Positions 45,480 to 53,649 of a stretch of DNA of 64,000 nt are shown piece by piece. Each line of letters starts with the position of its first letter. Within the stretch, counting starts at the first letter, position 1. The translations under genes and the position numbers were made by a program. The DNA comes from Bradyrhizobium cajani. GTDB lineage: Bacteria; Pseudomonadota; Alphaproteobacteria; Rhizobiales; Xanthobacteraceae. The DNA lies in contig NZ_WQNE01000025.1 of the NCBI RefSeq assembly GCF_009759665.1, forward strand, positions 62,001 through 126,000. The letters run 5' to 3'. The notes below the pieces were generated by a model. That model was not told where the DNA came from and did no database searches. It worked only from the letters and a program-made list of their open reading frames with translations.

Positions 45480-45504
45480 CGTGTTCGCAGAACCTGAGAA
45501 AAAA

Positions 45505-46353
45505 TTAGCCGCCGGCTTCGCCGAAATGGACGTCTTCGAGCAACGAGGAGGAGACGGTCGGGACCTGGTCGCCTTCGGAGGCGCGGGAGATGGCGACGCG
45601 GGTCTTGTTGAAGACGCTTTCGGCGCTGCCCTGCGTATTGAGGTTGGTGAGGAGCTCGCTGACCAGCACGCTGTGCTCGCCCTTGCCGTCGTCGACGACC
45701 TTGCCGGGCGAGGCCGAGGAAAGGATCAGCGCATTGTCGGGCGCGCTGATCGGCGCCAGGCCATGGCTGTAGGAGCGGAAGCGGCGCTCGTAGGGATTGC
45801 GGCGGGAGGCATCGACGACGACGAGCTTGGCCTTGGCACCCTGCTCCTTCATCATGTCGAGCACGCGTTCGATGGAAACGCCCTGGCGGCGGACGTCGCT
45901 TTCCTTCCAGATCACGGCATCGACCGGCAGCATGTAGCTCTCGCGGCCGGCCTGGACGCCGTAGCCGCCGAAGAACAGCATGACCACGGTGTCGGGCTTG
46001 ATCCGGGACTTCAGGCGGCCGACGGCGCGGACCATGTCGTCCTTGGTCGCGTCTTCCACCATGTCGACATCAAAGCCGTTCTTGCGCAGGGCCGAGGACA
46101 GCGCGCGGGCGTCGTTGATCGACTGCGTCAGCGGCGCGCTGGCGTCGGGATAATGTCCATTGCCGATGACGAGCGCGAGGCGCGAGCTCTGGCCGATCGG
46201 GCCGGTGACCTGGTCGGTCGCGACCGCCTTGGCGGCGTCGATCGCGCGCATGTTGAGGGCAGCGTGGGCGCCGATCACGAGCGACACCGTGCCGATGAGG
46301 GCTGCGGCGACCGCAATCGTACGGCGGGAAATGTCGAGCTGCCTTACATTCAT
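45505..46353 (-). CDS. Membrane-anchored caspase-fold pseudo-protease
   Basis: The 282-residue protein has an N-terminal membrane segment (about 12-32) and a caspase p20-like domain (about 57-275). LALVIGNGHYPDA and INDARAL match the protein at 11752, as do SYMLPVDAVIWKESDVRR and DASRRNPYERRFRSYS. The catalytic His position is Tyr131 (FFGGYG) and the Cys position is Ser183 (VDASRR). It lacks the TPR half. A scaffold or sensor role in the periplasm is likely. Confidence 0.87.
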   Translation of the reverse strand: MNVRQLDISRRTIAVAAALIGTVSLVIGAHAALNMRAIDAAKAVATDQVTGPIGQSSRLALVIGNGHYPDASAPLTQSINDARALSSALRKNGFDVDMVEDATKDDMVRAVGRLKSRIKPDTVVMLFFGGYGVQAGRESYMLPVDAVIWKESDVRRQGVSIERVLDMMKEQGAKAKLVVVDASRRNPYERRFRSYSHGLAPISAPDNALILSSASPGKVVDDGKGEHSVLVSELLTNLNTQGSAESVFNKTRVAISRASEGDQVPTVSSSLLEDVHFGEAGG

Positions 46354-46776
46354 CTCGCTTCATTCCTGTCAGTGCCAAAGACCAGCCAAGCGCGCGCACA
46401 CTGTTTGAGTAGCGCGATAGCGTCTTTAGGTTTGAGGGATTGGCCGGGGAAGTGCCCCCGAATTGCGCGCAATTTGCGGCGCCGCACCAAACAAACCCTT
46501 AACCGGATATAGGGCCCCCGGCAATAGATTGCCCAAAAATTGAGCTAAGTCACTGGAGATGTTAGTTAATCCTCCAAGCTAGATTCGTGCTTTTTTTGGG
46601 TTCCCGCGGCTTTCCGGGATCTGATCATGCAGCCTTCGCGCCAGCTTTTTCCGTGATCACCATCACGTTTGTATTTCCTGCGAATCCGGGTAGCTTTTTC
46701 AACGACTTGGAGGGGGTGGTGTGCGGACGGCTGCGCGCTTGCCGGCCCAGGCCAAGGCCCCGCGACCAGGTATTTC
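46354..46776. other. 423-bp divergent intergenic region
   Basis: No protein-like frame or RNA gene is evident. It separates the pseudo-caspase from the 576-residue unknown and holds promoters for both. CGTGATCACCATCACG at 46652-46667 is a symmetrical relative of the Crp site (8 of 10 consensus positions). Confidence 0.5.
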
Positions 46777-48507
46777 ATGAGCTTTCATTATTTTGCCGGC
46801 GCCGCCTGCCGGGCGCTGACGGCCCGGAAGGACGGCCCTTCGCTTTACGACGTCTGCGATCCCGTATTGTCGAGTCCGACCGGCGGCGATCCGCATCTGG
46901 CCAAATTCTACAAGACCGCGCTCGGCAATCCCGCGTTGCGGATGCTGCTGCGGCGGGCTGGCCTGCCCGAGCTGCGCGACGAGGCCAAACTGGCCCGGCT
47001 GCGCGCGGCGCTCACCCGCGCGCGCGACGATGCCGAGCCCGACTGGGCGGCGGTTGGCCGGCCCGTCGCCGACCTCGTCGACAGCATCGCGCTCGACCAT
47101 CCCAAGCCGCCGCCGGCGCTGTTCGTCGGCACCCCGCCGCAGGCCGCGCAGATCGACGGCGTGATCCGCGACTGCGCGCAGCATCTGCTCGGCTCCTACC
47201 GCAAGAACGGCTTCCTGCCGACCTATGCCGCGTTCAATCTGATCGGCGATCCCGACTTCCGCGGACGCGAGCTGATCATGGCGCTCACGGGACTGAACGC
47301 ACGCGGCTACAAGAATTCGTCGCTGCTGTTCAACCTGGCCCGCGTCTTCATCGCGCGCTCGCATGCAGCCGCCGTGATCAATCCGCCCTGGACCGGCATC
47401 GCCGAGCCGATGTGGGAGCCGGTGCAGATCCGCCACCGCTCGGCCTATTACGATGCGTTCTTCATCGAGGCGCTGCTGAGCTATGTCGAGACCGGGCTCG
47501 CCTCGCCCACCGACAAGGCCGCGGCCGAGCGCGCCATCGCCGACATGGTGGATTTCTGCGTCAACATCAGCCGCGAGGAGGTCGAGGGCATCGGCGGCGC
47601 GCGGTTCAACGTCATCACGGCGCTGGCGCCGGCGCCGCATCCGCGCTTCTCCCGCTTCTTCGCCCAGATCAAGCAGGATCTCGGCTTCGGCATCTACGTG
47701 CCGGATTGCGACACCACGGCGTGCTCGATCTCCGCGGCGACGCAGGCCGGCTGCACCGATCCGATCCTCGATCAGCCGCTGCTCGACTTCTACGCCGGCT
47801 ACCAGGTGCGTGCCGGCGTCAACGAGCCGCGCGTGACTGTGCCGCTCAACGACAATATCGACTACGAGGGCGGGGTGGCGACCTGGATCGACAATCTCGC
47901 CGGCGAGCGGCCCTATGGCAACGATCTCGATCCGACGCTCAATCTCGACATTCTCGAGGTGAGCTTCCGCAACCTCGTGCGCTGGAAGATTTTGGAAACG
48001 CCGGCGCGGCTGGCGACCGTGCATCGCATCATCGGCTTCCAGAAGCGGCTGGCGGCCAGCGGCGCCTTCGCCAATCCGCGCTCGCACATCTATTATTTGC
48101 CGGAGCTCTACAGCGCCTATTTCGGCCGCTGCTACGCCGCCTTCCTGGCGCTGCCGCTGGCGGCGCAGGCCGCGATCGATCCCGACGGCGATTTCGATTT
48201 CATTCGCCACCGCGTGCTGTCCTACGTCAAGGGCGAGCTGATGGCCGCCGAGATGAACGTGTTCGACGCCGCGCTGGCGCTGATCGCGCTCGGCCATCTC
48301 GGCGCCGACCCGCGCGCCTTCGCGCCGGCGCTGAACGTCATCGTCGCAAGCCTCGGCGAGGGCGGCCGCCGCGGCCCGTTCCGCGCCTATGAATGGAACA
48401 AGATGAAGACGCCGACGCGGATCCTGGTCGGCGGGCCCGAGGTGACGTCGGCGTTCGTGCTGATGGGTCTGGCGGTGGCCCGCAGGCGAATAGTGAATGG
48501 CGAATAG
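46777..48507 (+). CDS. Unrecognised 576-residue helical protein with PDCDTTA motif
   Basis: I do not recognise the family. It has no signal peptide or membrane segment and reads as largely helical. Residues 309-315 are PDCDTTA, which recalls the DxDDTA of class II terpene cyclase/prenyltransferase alpha-barrel proteins; later acidic stretches include YGNDLDPTLNLD. The last residues (RRRIVNGE) are encoded inside a palindromic repeat, so the native C-terminus may have been replaced. ATG at 46777 is at the conserved-looking start; AGG precedes it. Confidence 0.68.
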   Translation: MSFHYFAGAACRALTARKDGPSLYDVCDPVLSSPTGGDPHLAKFYKTALGNPALRMLLRRAGLPELRDEAKLARLRAALTRARDDAEPDWAAVGRPVADLVDSIALDHPKPPPALFVGTPPQAAQIDGVIRDCAQHLLGSYRKNGFLPTYAAFNLIGDPDFRGRELIMALTGLNARGYKNSSLLFNLARVFIARSHAAAVINPPWTGIAEPMWEPVQIRHRSAYYDAFFIEALLSYVETGLASPTDKAAAERAIADMVDFCVNISREEVEGIGGARFNVITALAPAPHPRFSRFFAQIKQDLGFGIYVPDCDTTACSISAATQAGCTDPILDQPLLDFYAGYQVRAGVNEPRVTVPLNDNIDYEGGVATWIDNLAGERPYGNDLDPTLNLDILEVSFRNLVRWKILETPARLATVHRIIGFQKRLAASGAFANPRSHIYYLPELYSAYFGRCYAAFLALPLAAQAAIDPDGDFDFIRHRVLSYVKGELMAAEMNVFDAALALIALGHLGADPRAFAPALNVIVASLGEGGRRGPFRAYEWNKMKTPTRILVGGPEVTSAFVLMGLAVARRRIVNGE

Positions 48508-48558
48508 CGAGTGGCGCGGTCGGCGCCCCATTCGCCATTCCCTACTCGCCATTCGCTC
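48487..48558. repeat. Inverted repeat GAATAGTGAATGGCGAATAG / CTACTCGCCATTCGC
   Basis: GAATGGCGAATAGCGAGTGG and CCATTCGCCATTCCCTACTC are inverted copies around GGCGCGGTCGGCGCC. It begins inside the preceding gene and supplies its last codons and stop. Confidence 0.8.
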
Positions 48559-48670
48559 CGGATGACGGGAAGTTGAAAGCCCATCCGTTAGGCAGGTGCT
48601 GGCCGAGTGGCCAAAAGCTGACCACAATCGCGGGGTCTATCGAGATTTTTCCTGGAACTTGCGGACCGGC

Positions 48671-49411
48671 ATGTTGCGAAAACTCCTGATTGCGCTGGCT
48701 TTGCTCGCCTTGTCCTGGCCCGGCTGGCCCTCGCTGGCCGAGGCTGCCGACATCACCGGCACGGCAAAGGTCCGCGCCGGTGACGCTGTCGTGATCGGGA
48801 ACACGCGGATCCGGCTCGGCGGCATCGACGCGCCCGCGGTCGACCAGCTCTGCCTCAACACCAAGACCGAGCGCTGGACCTGCGGGGTCGCGGCCCGCGA
48901 CGAGCTCGCCAAATACAGCGAGGGCAAGAACTGGGTCTGCCACGCCCGCGCGATCGACCGGCGCGGCCGCACCGTGGCGCGCTGCGAGGTCGGCGGCGAG
49001 GACATCCAGAAATGGCTGGTGCGCAGCGGCTGGGCGCTGGCCTACACCCGCATGTCCCATGATTACGCCGCGGACGAAGCCGCCGCGCGCGAGGCAAAAG
49101 CCGGGATGTGGCAGGGCGCCTTCATCGCGCCCTGGGACTGGCGCGTGCGCAACAAGAAGACGGCCATCCTGGGCGCCACCAAGCCGCCCGACGGAGCGCA
49201 TGCGGTGCTGCTCGCCTCGGCATCCGGCCCGGTCGCCCCTTCGCCTGACTGCACCATCAAGGGCAACGTCAACACATCAGGCGAATGCATCTATCACCAG
49301 CCGACCAGCCGCTGGTACACGCAGATCAAGATGAAGATCAGCAAAGGCACCCGCTGGTTCTGCTCGGTGGAGGAGGCGGAAGCTGCCGGCTGCCGCGAAA
49401 CCAGGAGATAG
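48671..49411 (+). CDS. Secreted staphylococcal-nuclease-fold protein lacking the catalytic Glu
   Basis: The 246-residue protein has a signal peptide (1-25) and an SNase domain (about 26-150). IRLGGIDAPAVDQ keeps the metal Asp53 and the Arg, but the position of the nuclease general base (Glu in DTPE) is Ala56. The late Arg is present (RTVARCEVGG). Many cysteines suggest disulphides. A C-terminal module (CTIKGNVNTSGECIYHQP ... WFCSVEEAEAAG) matches a tail common on exported SNase-like proteins. Nuclease activity is doubtful. Confidence 0.85.
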   Translation: MLRKLLIALALLALSWPGWPSLAEAADITGTAKVRAGDAVVIGNTRIRLGGIDAPAVDQLCLNTKTERWTCGVAARDELAKYSEGKNWVCHARAIDRRGRTVARCEVGGEDIQKWLVRSGWALAYTRMSHDYAADEAAAREAKAGMWQGAFIAPWDWRVRNKKTAILGATKPPDGAHAVLLASASGPVAPSPDCTIKGNVNTSGECIYHQPTSRWYTQIKMKISKGTRWFCSVEEAEAAGCRETRR

Positions 49412-49426
49412 CCCACCCCAGACCTG

Positions 49427-49468
49427 CGTTTTACGCGCTTTTCCAGGAGCCCGGCGGCGCGTAAAACG
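49427..49468. repeat. 12-bp inverted repeat CGTTTTACGCGC / GCGCGTAAAACG
   Basis: Perfect 12-base arms with an 18-base loop lie 16 bases after the nuclease-like gene and 51 before the aminotransferase start. There is no T run, so it could be a factor-binding site, a leader hairpin or a termination aid. Confidence 0.6.
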
Positions 49469-49519
49469 TGTCAACCAGCAACCCACCAGCCTGTTCTCAA
49501 GCAACAAGGACCAACAGCA

Positions 49520-50707
49520 ATGACCGTTCGCGCGGGCCGGGAATTTCTGGCCATCCCCGGGCCCACCACGATGCCCGACGAGGTGCTGCGGGCGATGCAC
49601 CGTCCGGCGATCGACATCTATTCCAAGCAGATGCTCGACCTGACCGAGAGCCTGCTCAGCGACATCTCGAAGCTGTTTGCGACCAAAGGCAAGTCCTACA
49701 TCTACATCGCCAACGGTCACGGCGCCTGGGAAGCGGCGCTGAGCAACGTGCTCTCGCGCGGCGACAAGGTGCTGGTGCTGGAGAGCGGACGCTTCGCGAT
49801 CGGCTGGGGCAATGCAGCGGCCCTGATGGGCGCCGAGGTCGAGGTGCTCAAGGGCGACTGGCGCCGCGCGGTGCGACCGCACGAGGTCGAGGAGCGCCTG
49901 CGCCGCGACAAGGAGCACACCATCAAGGCCGTCGTCGTCGTCCAGGTCGACACGGCTTCAGGCGTGCAGAACGACATCGAGGCGATCGGCAAGGCGATCA
50001 AGGCGAGCGGCCATCCCGCGCTGTACATGGTGGACACCGTGGCATCGCTCGGCTGCATGCCGTTCGAGATGGACAAATGGGGCATCGACGTCGCGATGTC
50101 CGGCTCGCAGAAGGGCCTGATGACGCCGCCCGGCCTCGGCTTCGTCGCCGCCAATGCGCGCGCGCTCGAGGTGCACAAAACGGCCAATATGGCGACGCCC
50201 TATTGGAGCTGGAGCGAGCGCGAGGGCACCGAGAATTATCGCAAATATGCCGGCACCGCGCCGGTGCATCTGTTGTTCGCGCTGCGCCAGGCGATCGACC
50301 TCTTGCACGAGGAAGGCCTGGAGAACGCCTTCCGCCGCCACAGCCTGCTCGGCGAAGCGGCGCGCCGCGCGGTGTCCGCCTGGTCGGAAGGCCAGGTGCT
50401 GGGCTTCAATGTCGCCGAAGCCAGCGAGCGCTCCAACACCGTGACCACGGTGACCATGAGCAACGGCCATGATCCGGCAGTGCTGCAACGCTATTGCAAG
50501 GAGAAGTGCGGCGTCGTGCTCGGCACCGGCATCGGCGATCTCTCCGGCCAGGCCTTCCGCATCGCCCATATGGGCCACGTCAATGCGCCGATGCTGCTCG
50601 GCACGTTAGGGGTGATCGAGATCGGATTGAACGCGCTGAAGATCCCGCATGGCAAGGGCGGGCTGGAGGCGGCAGTCGCGTATCTCGGCGAAGAGGTGGC
50701 GGTGTAG
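49520..50707 (+). CDS. Class V aminotransferase, alanine/serine-glyoxylate type
   Basis: The 395-residue PLP enzyme has IPGPTTMPDEVLRAMHRPAI at the start, characteristic of alanine- or serine-glyoxylate aminotransferases, and the Schiff-base Lys198 in SGSQKGLMTPPGLGFVA. ATPYWSW and GIGDLSGQAFRIAHMG are further family segments. It would interconvert glyoxylate and glycine with an amino-acid donor such as serine. ATG is preceded by AAGGA. It is probably a single-gene unit; no serine-cycle genes adjoin it. Confidence 0.92.
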   Translation: MTVRAGREFLAIPGPTTMPDEVLRAMHRPAIDIYSKQMLDLTESLLSDISKLFATKGKSYIYIANGHGAWEAALSNVLSRGDKVLVLESGRFAIGWGNAAALMGAEVEVLKGDWRRAVRPHEVEERLRRDKEHTIKAVVVVQVDTASGVQNDIEAIGKAIKASGHPALYMVDTVASLGCMPFEMDKWGIDVAMSGSQKGLMTPPGLGFVAANARALEVHKTANMATPYWSWSEREGTENYRKYAGTAPVHLLFALRQAIDLLHEEGLENAFRRHSLLGEAARRAVSAWSEGQVLGFNVAEASERSNTVTTVTMSNGHDPAVLQRYCKEKCGVVLGTGIGDLSGQAFRIAHMGHVNAPMLLGTLGVIEIGLNALKIPHGKGGLEAAVAYLGEEVAV

Positions 50708-50714
50708 GCCTCCG

Positions 50715-50800
50715 CTGCCGTAGCCCGGGTGAGCGAAGCGACACCCGGAATTCGTGCGACAACGACCCGCATATCGCTGCGCTCATGCGGGCTACGGCAG
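50715..50800. repeat. Inverted repeat with CTGCCGTAGCCCG arms
   Basis: CTGCCGTAGCCCG and CGGGCTACGGCAG are the outer arms. It lies between convergent genes and supplies the stop codon (TAG) and last codons of the SGNH-like gene. Related to the copy at 55760. Confidence 0.82.
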
Positions 50801-51907
50801 ATTCGATGGCGGCACGCGATATGCCCCGACTTGCGCCTTCAGCTCATTCAGCGACGCCAGAGGCGCCTTCGGGTCAACCACGTATTCCCCACTCGCCAGC
50901 CACTTCAACACCTTCGCATCAATGATCGGCGAATGGTGGATGACGTCACCGTAATTGCCGAGATCGTGCGTCACCTGCTTGATCGCGCGAAAGTCGTGGA
51001 GGCGGACATTGGGAAGCTGCGTCAGGGCTTTCGCAATATGCGCCGTGAGATCGGTGACGATCTTCAGCGTCCCGGGCGAGGCATCGCGCATCGCGACGAA
51101 TTGCAGGATGGAATAGGGCGGGAAGTAGATCTCGAAGGTCACGTCGGGATGGCGCGCGACCAGGCCGACGGCATCGCGCTCGAAATGGCCGACCATCGCC
51201 TCATAGCCATAGCCTTCGCCGAGAAAACGGCTGCGCACGGGGCTCGTGATATAGGCGAACGAGGCGAGCGTCTTGTTCGCATTGTAGTCACGCGCGACGT
51301 CGAAATCGCGCGGCAGCGCGTAGATGTCATCGACATCTGCTAGCGCGAACTTGACGGGCAGATAGGGCGCCGCGTGAATCAACGGCTCCCGCAACGGCGG
51401 GATCGATCGCATCAGCGCGAACAGCGACTCCTTCGCCATCGCGGCGCTGAACAGGTAGGACGCAACCCCCTTCGCCGTCCTGCGATAGAGATCGACGGAC
51501 AGATAGGGGTCGGTCTCGATGCCGGCCGCATCGACGAAGATGAAGTCGTCCATCTCCCAGATCACGCGCCGGGCGCCGCGATCGATGGCCTGCTCCAGCA
51601 CGAAGGCCTGCTGGCGCGAATTGGATCCGGTCATCGCCAGCTTGAGCGAACGGACGCCGAGCGCACGGTCGATGTCGCTCTGGCGAAAATGGATCGCGAG
51701 CGAGGTGCCCATGAAGGCGGTGTCGAACGACTGGCTGCGGATCAGCCCGGCATTCTGCACGCGCGTGTCGTCGGAGTAGAAGGCGGCAAGACGCGAGGGA
51801 CGAAACAGCTGCAGGGGATCGACGACATAGGTCAGCGCGGCCGCACCGAGCATGCACGCGATGCTCGCGAGGAGAAGGCGACCCAGATGTGTGAGCGGCG
51901 TTCGCAT
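50792..51907 (-). CDS. SGNH-like membrane-anchored esterase partner of MBOAT (DltD/AlgJ type)
   Basis: The 371-residue protein has an N-terminal membrane segment (about 8-28) and a periplasmic domain. FMGTSLAIHF gives a nucleophile-type Ser69, and NYGDVIHHSP gives a DxxH motif (Asp321, His324), as in DltD and AlgJ-like proteins. Its ATG overlaps the MBOAT stop by one base (TGATG), so they form one unit. Together they should transfer an acyl group to an envelope polymer. The C-terminal codons fall in a repeat. Confidence 0.82.
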   Translation of the reverse strand: MRTPLTHLGRLLLASIACMLGAAALTYVVDPLQLFRPSRLAAFYSDDTRVQNAGLIRSQSFDTAFMGTSLAIHFRQSDIDRALGVRSLKLAMTGSNSRQQAFVLEQAIDRGARRVIWEMDDFIFVDAAGIETDPYLSVDLYRRTAKGVASYLFSAAMAKESLFALMRSIPPLREPLIHAAPYLPVKFALADVDDIYALPRDFDVARDYNANKTLASFAYITSPVRSRFLGEGYGYEAMVGHFERDAVGLVARHPDVTFEIYFPPYSILQFVAMRDASPGTLKIVTDLTAHIAKALTQLPNVRLHDFRAIKQVTHDLGNYGDVIHHSPIIDAKVLKWLASGEYVVDPKAPLASLNELKAQVGAYRVPPSNLP

Positions 51908-53343
51908 CAGAACCGGAAGTAAATGAATTCGCTGTGGCTCTGGATGCCGAGGACGCCGAACGCAAGCACCAGCGACGCGCCGTAGAGGACCAGCGGCCGC
52001 ATGCGCCCTGCCCGCAAGTCCTCGCCGACCCTGCGGTTGCCGTGGTCGTATCCCAGGATCGCTTGCGTGTTCGGCGCCAGCCACACCAGCGCGGCGTAGA
52101 TTGCGACCAGCACCAGCGCCGCGATCTCCTCGCGGCCGAGGACGATAGTCGAAGGATCGGCCATGGCGTGAAGCACCCGTAGCGCCCACGCGACGCTCTC
52201 GGCGCGGAAGAACACCCAGGCGACCACGACGGCGAGGAACGTCAGCGCGGCGCCGGCGATGCGGACCGGGTGCGCAACGATCGCGGGGATGTTCGGCGCC
52301 AACGTATTGAAGGCATGGTTGACGCAGAGATAGGCGCCATGCAGCGCGCCCCACACCACGAACGTCCATGCCGCGCCGTGCCAGAGCCCGCCGAGCAGCA
52401 TCGTGATCATCAGGTTGACGTAGCGCAGCACGCTGCCCCTGCGATTGCCCCCGAGCGGAATGTAGAGATAGTCGCGCAGGAATTGCGACAGCGTCATGTG
52501 CCAGCGGCGCCAGAACTCGACGATGCTGGTGGCCTTGTAGGGCGAATTGAAGTTGACCGGCAGGAAGATGCCGAACATCAGCGATATGCCGATCGCCATG
52601 TCGGAATAGCCGGAGAAGTCGAAATAGAGCTGGAACGTGTAGGCCAGCGCGCCGAGCCAGGCCTGGTCGAAGCTCGGCGAGCGCGCCTCGAAGGCGAGCG
52701 CGACCAGCGGCTGGATGCCGTCGGCCAGGCAGGTCTTCTTGAACAGGCCGATCGCGAAGATGATGATTCCGCAGAGAACGAGATGCGCGTCCGGACGCTT
52801 GGACTCCTTGCGCTCGAATTGCGGAATCATGTCCTTGTGGTGGAGGATCGGCCCCGCGATCAGATGCGGGAAGTAGGTCACGAACAGCGCGTAATGCGGC
52901 AACGCGTAAGCCGCGACCTGCCCGCGATATGCATCCACCAGGAACGCAATCTGAGTGAAGGTGTAGAAGGAAATGCCGACCGGCAGCAGGATGTGGACCG
53001 CAAAATGCGTGCCGGCCAGCGCATTGATGTTCTCGGTGACGAAGCCGGCATATTTGAAGATGCCGAGCACGAGAAGATCGCCGGCGACGCCACAAGCGAG
53101 CGCCGCCTTTCGTTGCGACGGAGTAAGCTGCGCCACGATCAGGAGATGGCCGACGCCATAGTTGAAGGCGATCGAGATCAGCAGCAGGGTCAGGAACTGC
53201 CAATTGCCGATGGCATAAAAGGCGAGCGAGGCCAGCGCCAGCCAGACCACCGGCATGAGATTGCTGCGCCGCCCCAGCCAGAAATAGCCGGCCAGCACCG
53301 CGGGCAGGAACAGCAGGATGAACGGATAGGAATTGAAGAGCAT
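51907..53343 (-). CDS. MBOAT family membrane O-acyltransferase (AlgI/DltB-like)
   Basis: The 478-residue polytopic protein starts MLFNSYPFILLFLP, the usual AlgI-type N-terminus. Conserved blocks follow: KYAGFVTENINAL, YFPHLIAGPILHHKDMIPQF, FDFSGYSDMAIGISLMFGI, FWRRWHMTLSQFLRDYLYIP and GGLWHGAAWTFVVWG, which holds the catalytic His. It carries acyl groups across the inner membrane. Paired with the SGNH-like protein. The target is unknown: there are no alginate or teichoic-acid genes here. Confidence 0.94.
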   Translation of the reverse strand: MLFNSYPFILLFLPAVLAGYFWLGRRSNLMPVVWLALASLAFYAIGNWQFLTLLLISIAFNYGVGHLLIVAQLTPSQRKAALACGVAGDLLVLGIFKYAGFVTENINALAGTHFAVHILLPVGISFYTFTQIAFLVDAYRGQVAAYALPHYALFVTYFPHLIAGPILHHKDMIPQFERKESKRPDAHLVLCGIIIFAIGLFKKTCLADGIQPLVALAFEARSPSFDQAWLGALAYTFQLYFDFSGYSDMAIGISLMFGIFLPVNFNSPYKATSIVEFWRRWHMTLSQFLRDYLYIPLGGNRRGSVLRYVNLMITMLLGGLWHGAAWTFVVWGALHGAYLCVNHAFNTLAPNIPAIVAHPVRIAGAALTFLAVVVAWVFFRAESVAWALRVLHAMADPSTIVLGREEIAALVLVAIYAALVWLAPNTQAILGYDHGNRRVGEDLRAGRMRPLVLYGASLVLAFGVLGIQSHSEFIYFRF

Positions 53344-53649
53344 CAGGCTGGACCGGCGGCGGGGACATGGTCCTAAAGCATACTCGAGACGGGGCAACAA
53401 CCCGGCGCCTTGGCGCGTTCCTACAGCGGTGCTGGCAATTCGTGGAATCGGGACGATATAAGGTGTGCATCTTCTCCCTCTCCCCGCAAGCGGGGAGAGG
53501 GTCGGGGTGAGGGGGAGCCTCCGCAAGGACGGCGAGAGTTGGAATCGCGGAGAGTCCCCCTCACCCGGATTGCATCTTCGATGCAATCCGGCCTCTCCCC
53601 GCACGCGGGGGAAGGCGAAGGAACGCCGACGCATCTGAACGAGGATCGA
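53344..53649. other. Divergent intergenic region with two hairpin repeats
   Basis: No gene is seen in 306 bases. It contains the paired hairpin element at 53472-53620. Promoters for the MBOAT pair and the peptidase must lie here. Confidence 0.5.
53472..53620. repeat. CCCTCTCCCCGC hairpin repeat
   Basis: CCCTCTCCCCGCAAGCGGGG forms one hairpin, with GGTGAGGGGGA / TCCCCCTCACC and GATTGCAT / ATGCAATC as outer and inner pairs. It ends close to the peptidase start and would lie in its leader. Confidence 0.78.

Noticed and set aside
46699..48627. 642-codon open frame opposite the unknown 576-residue gene
   Set aside because: Arg/Gly/Glu/His-rich shadow without hydrophobic pattern, domain or start site; the plus-strand frame is protein-like.
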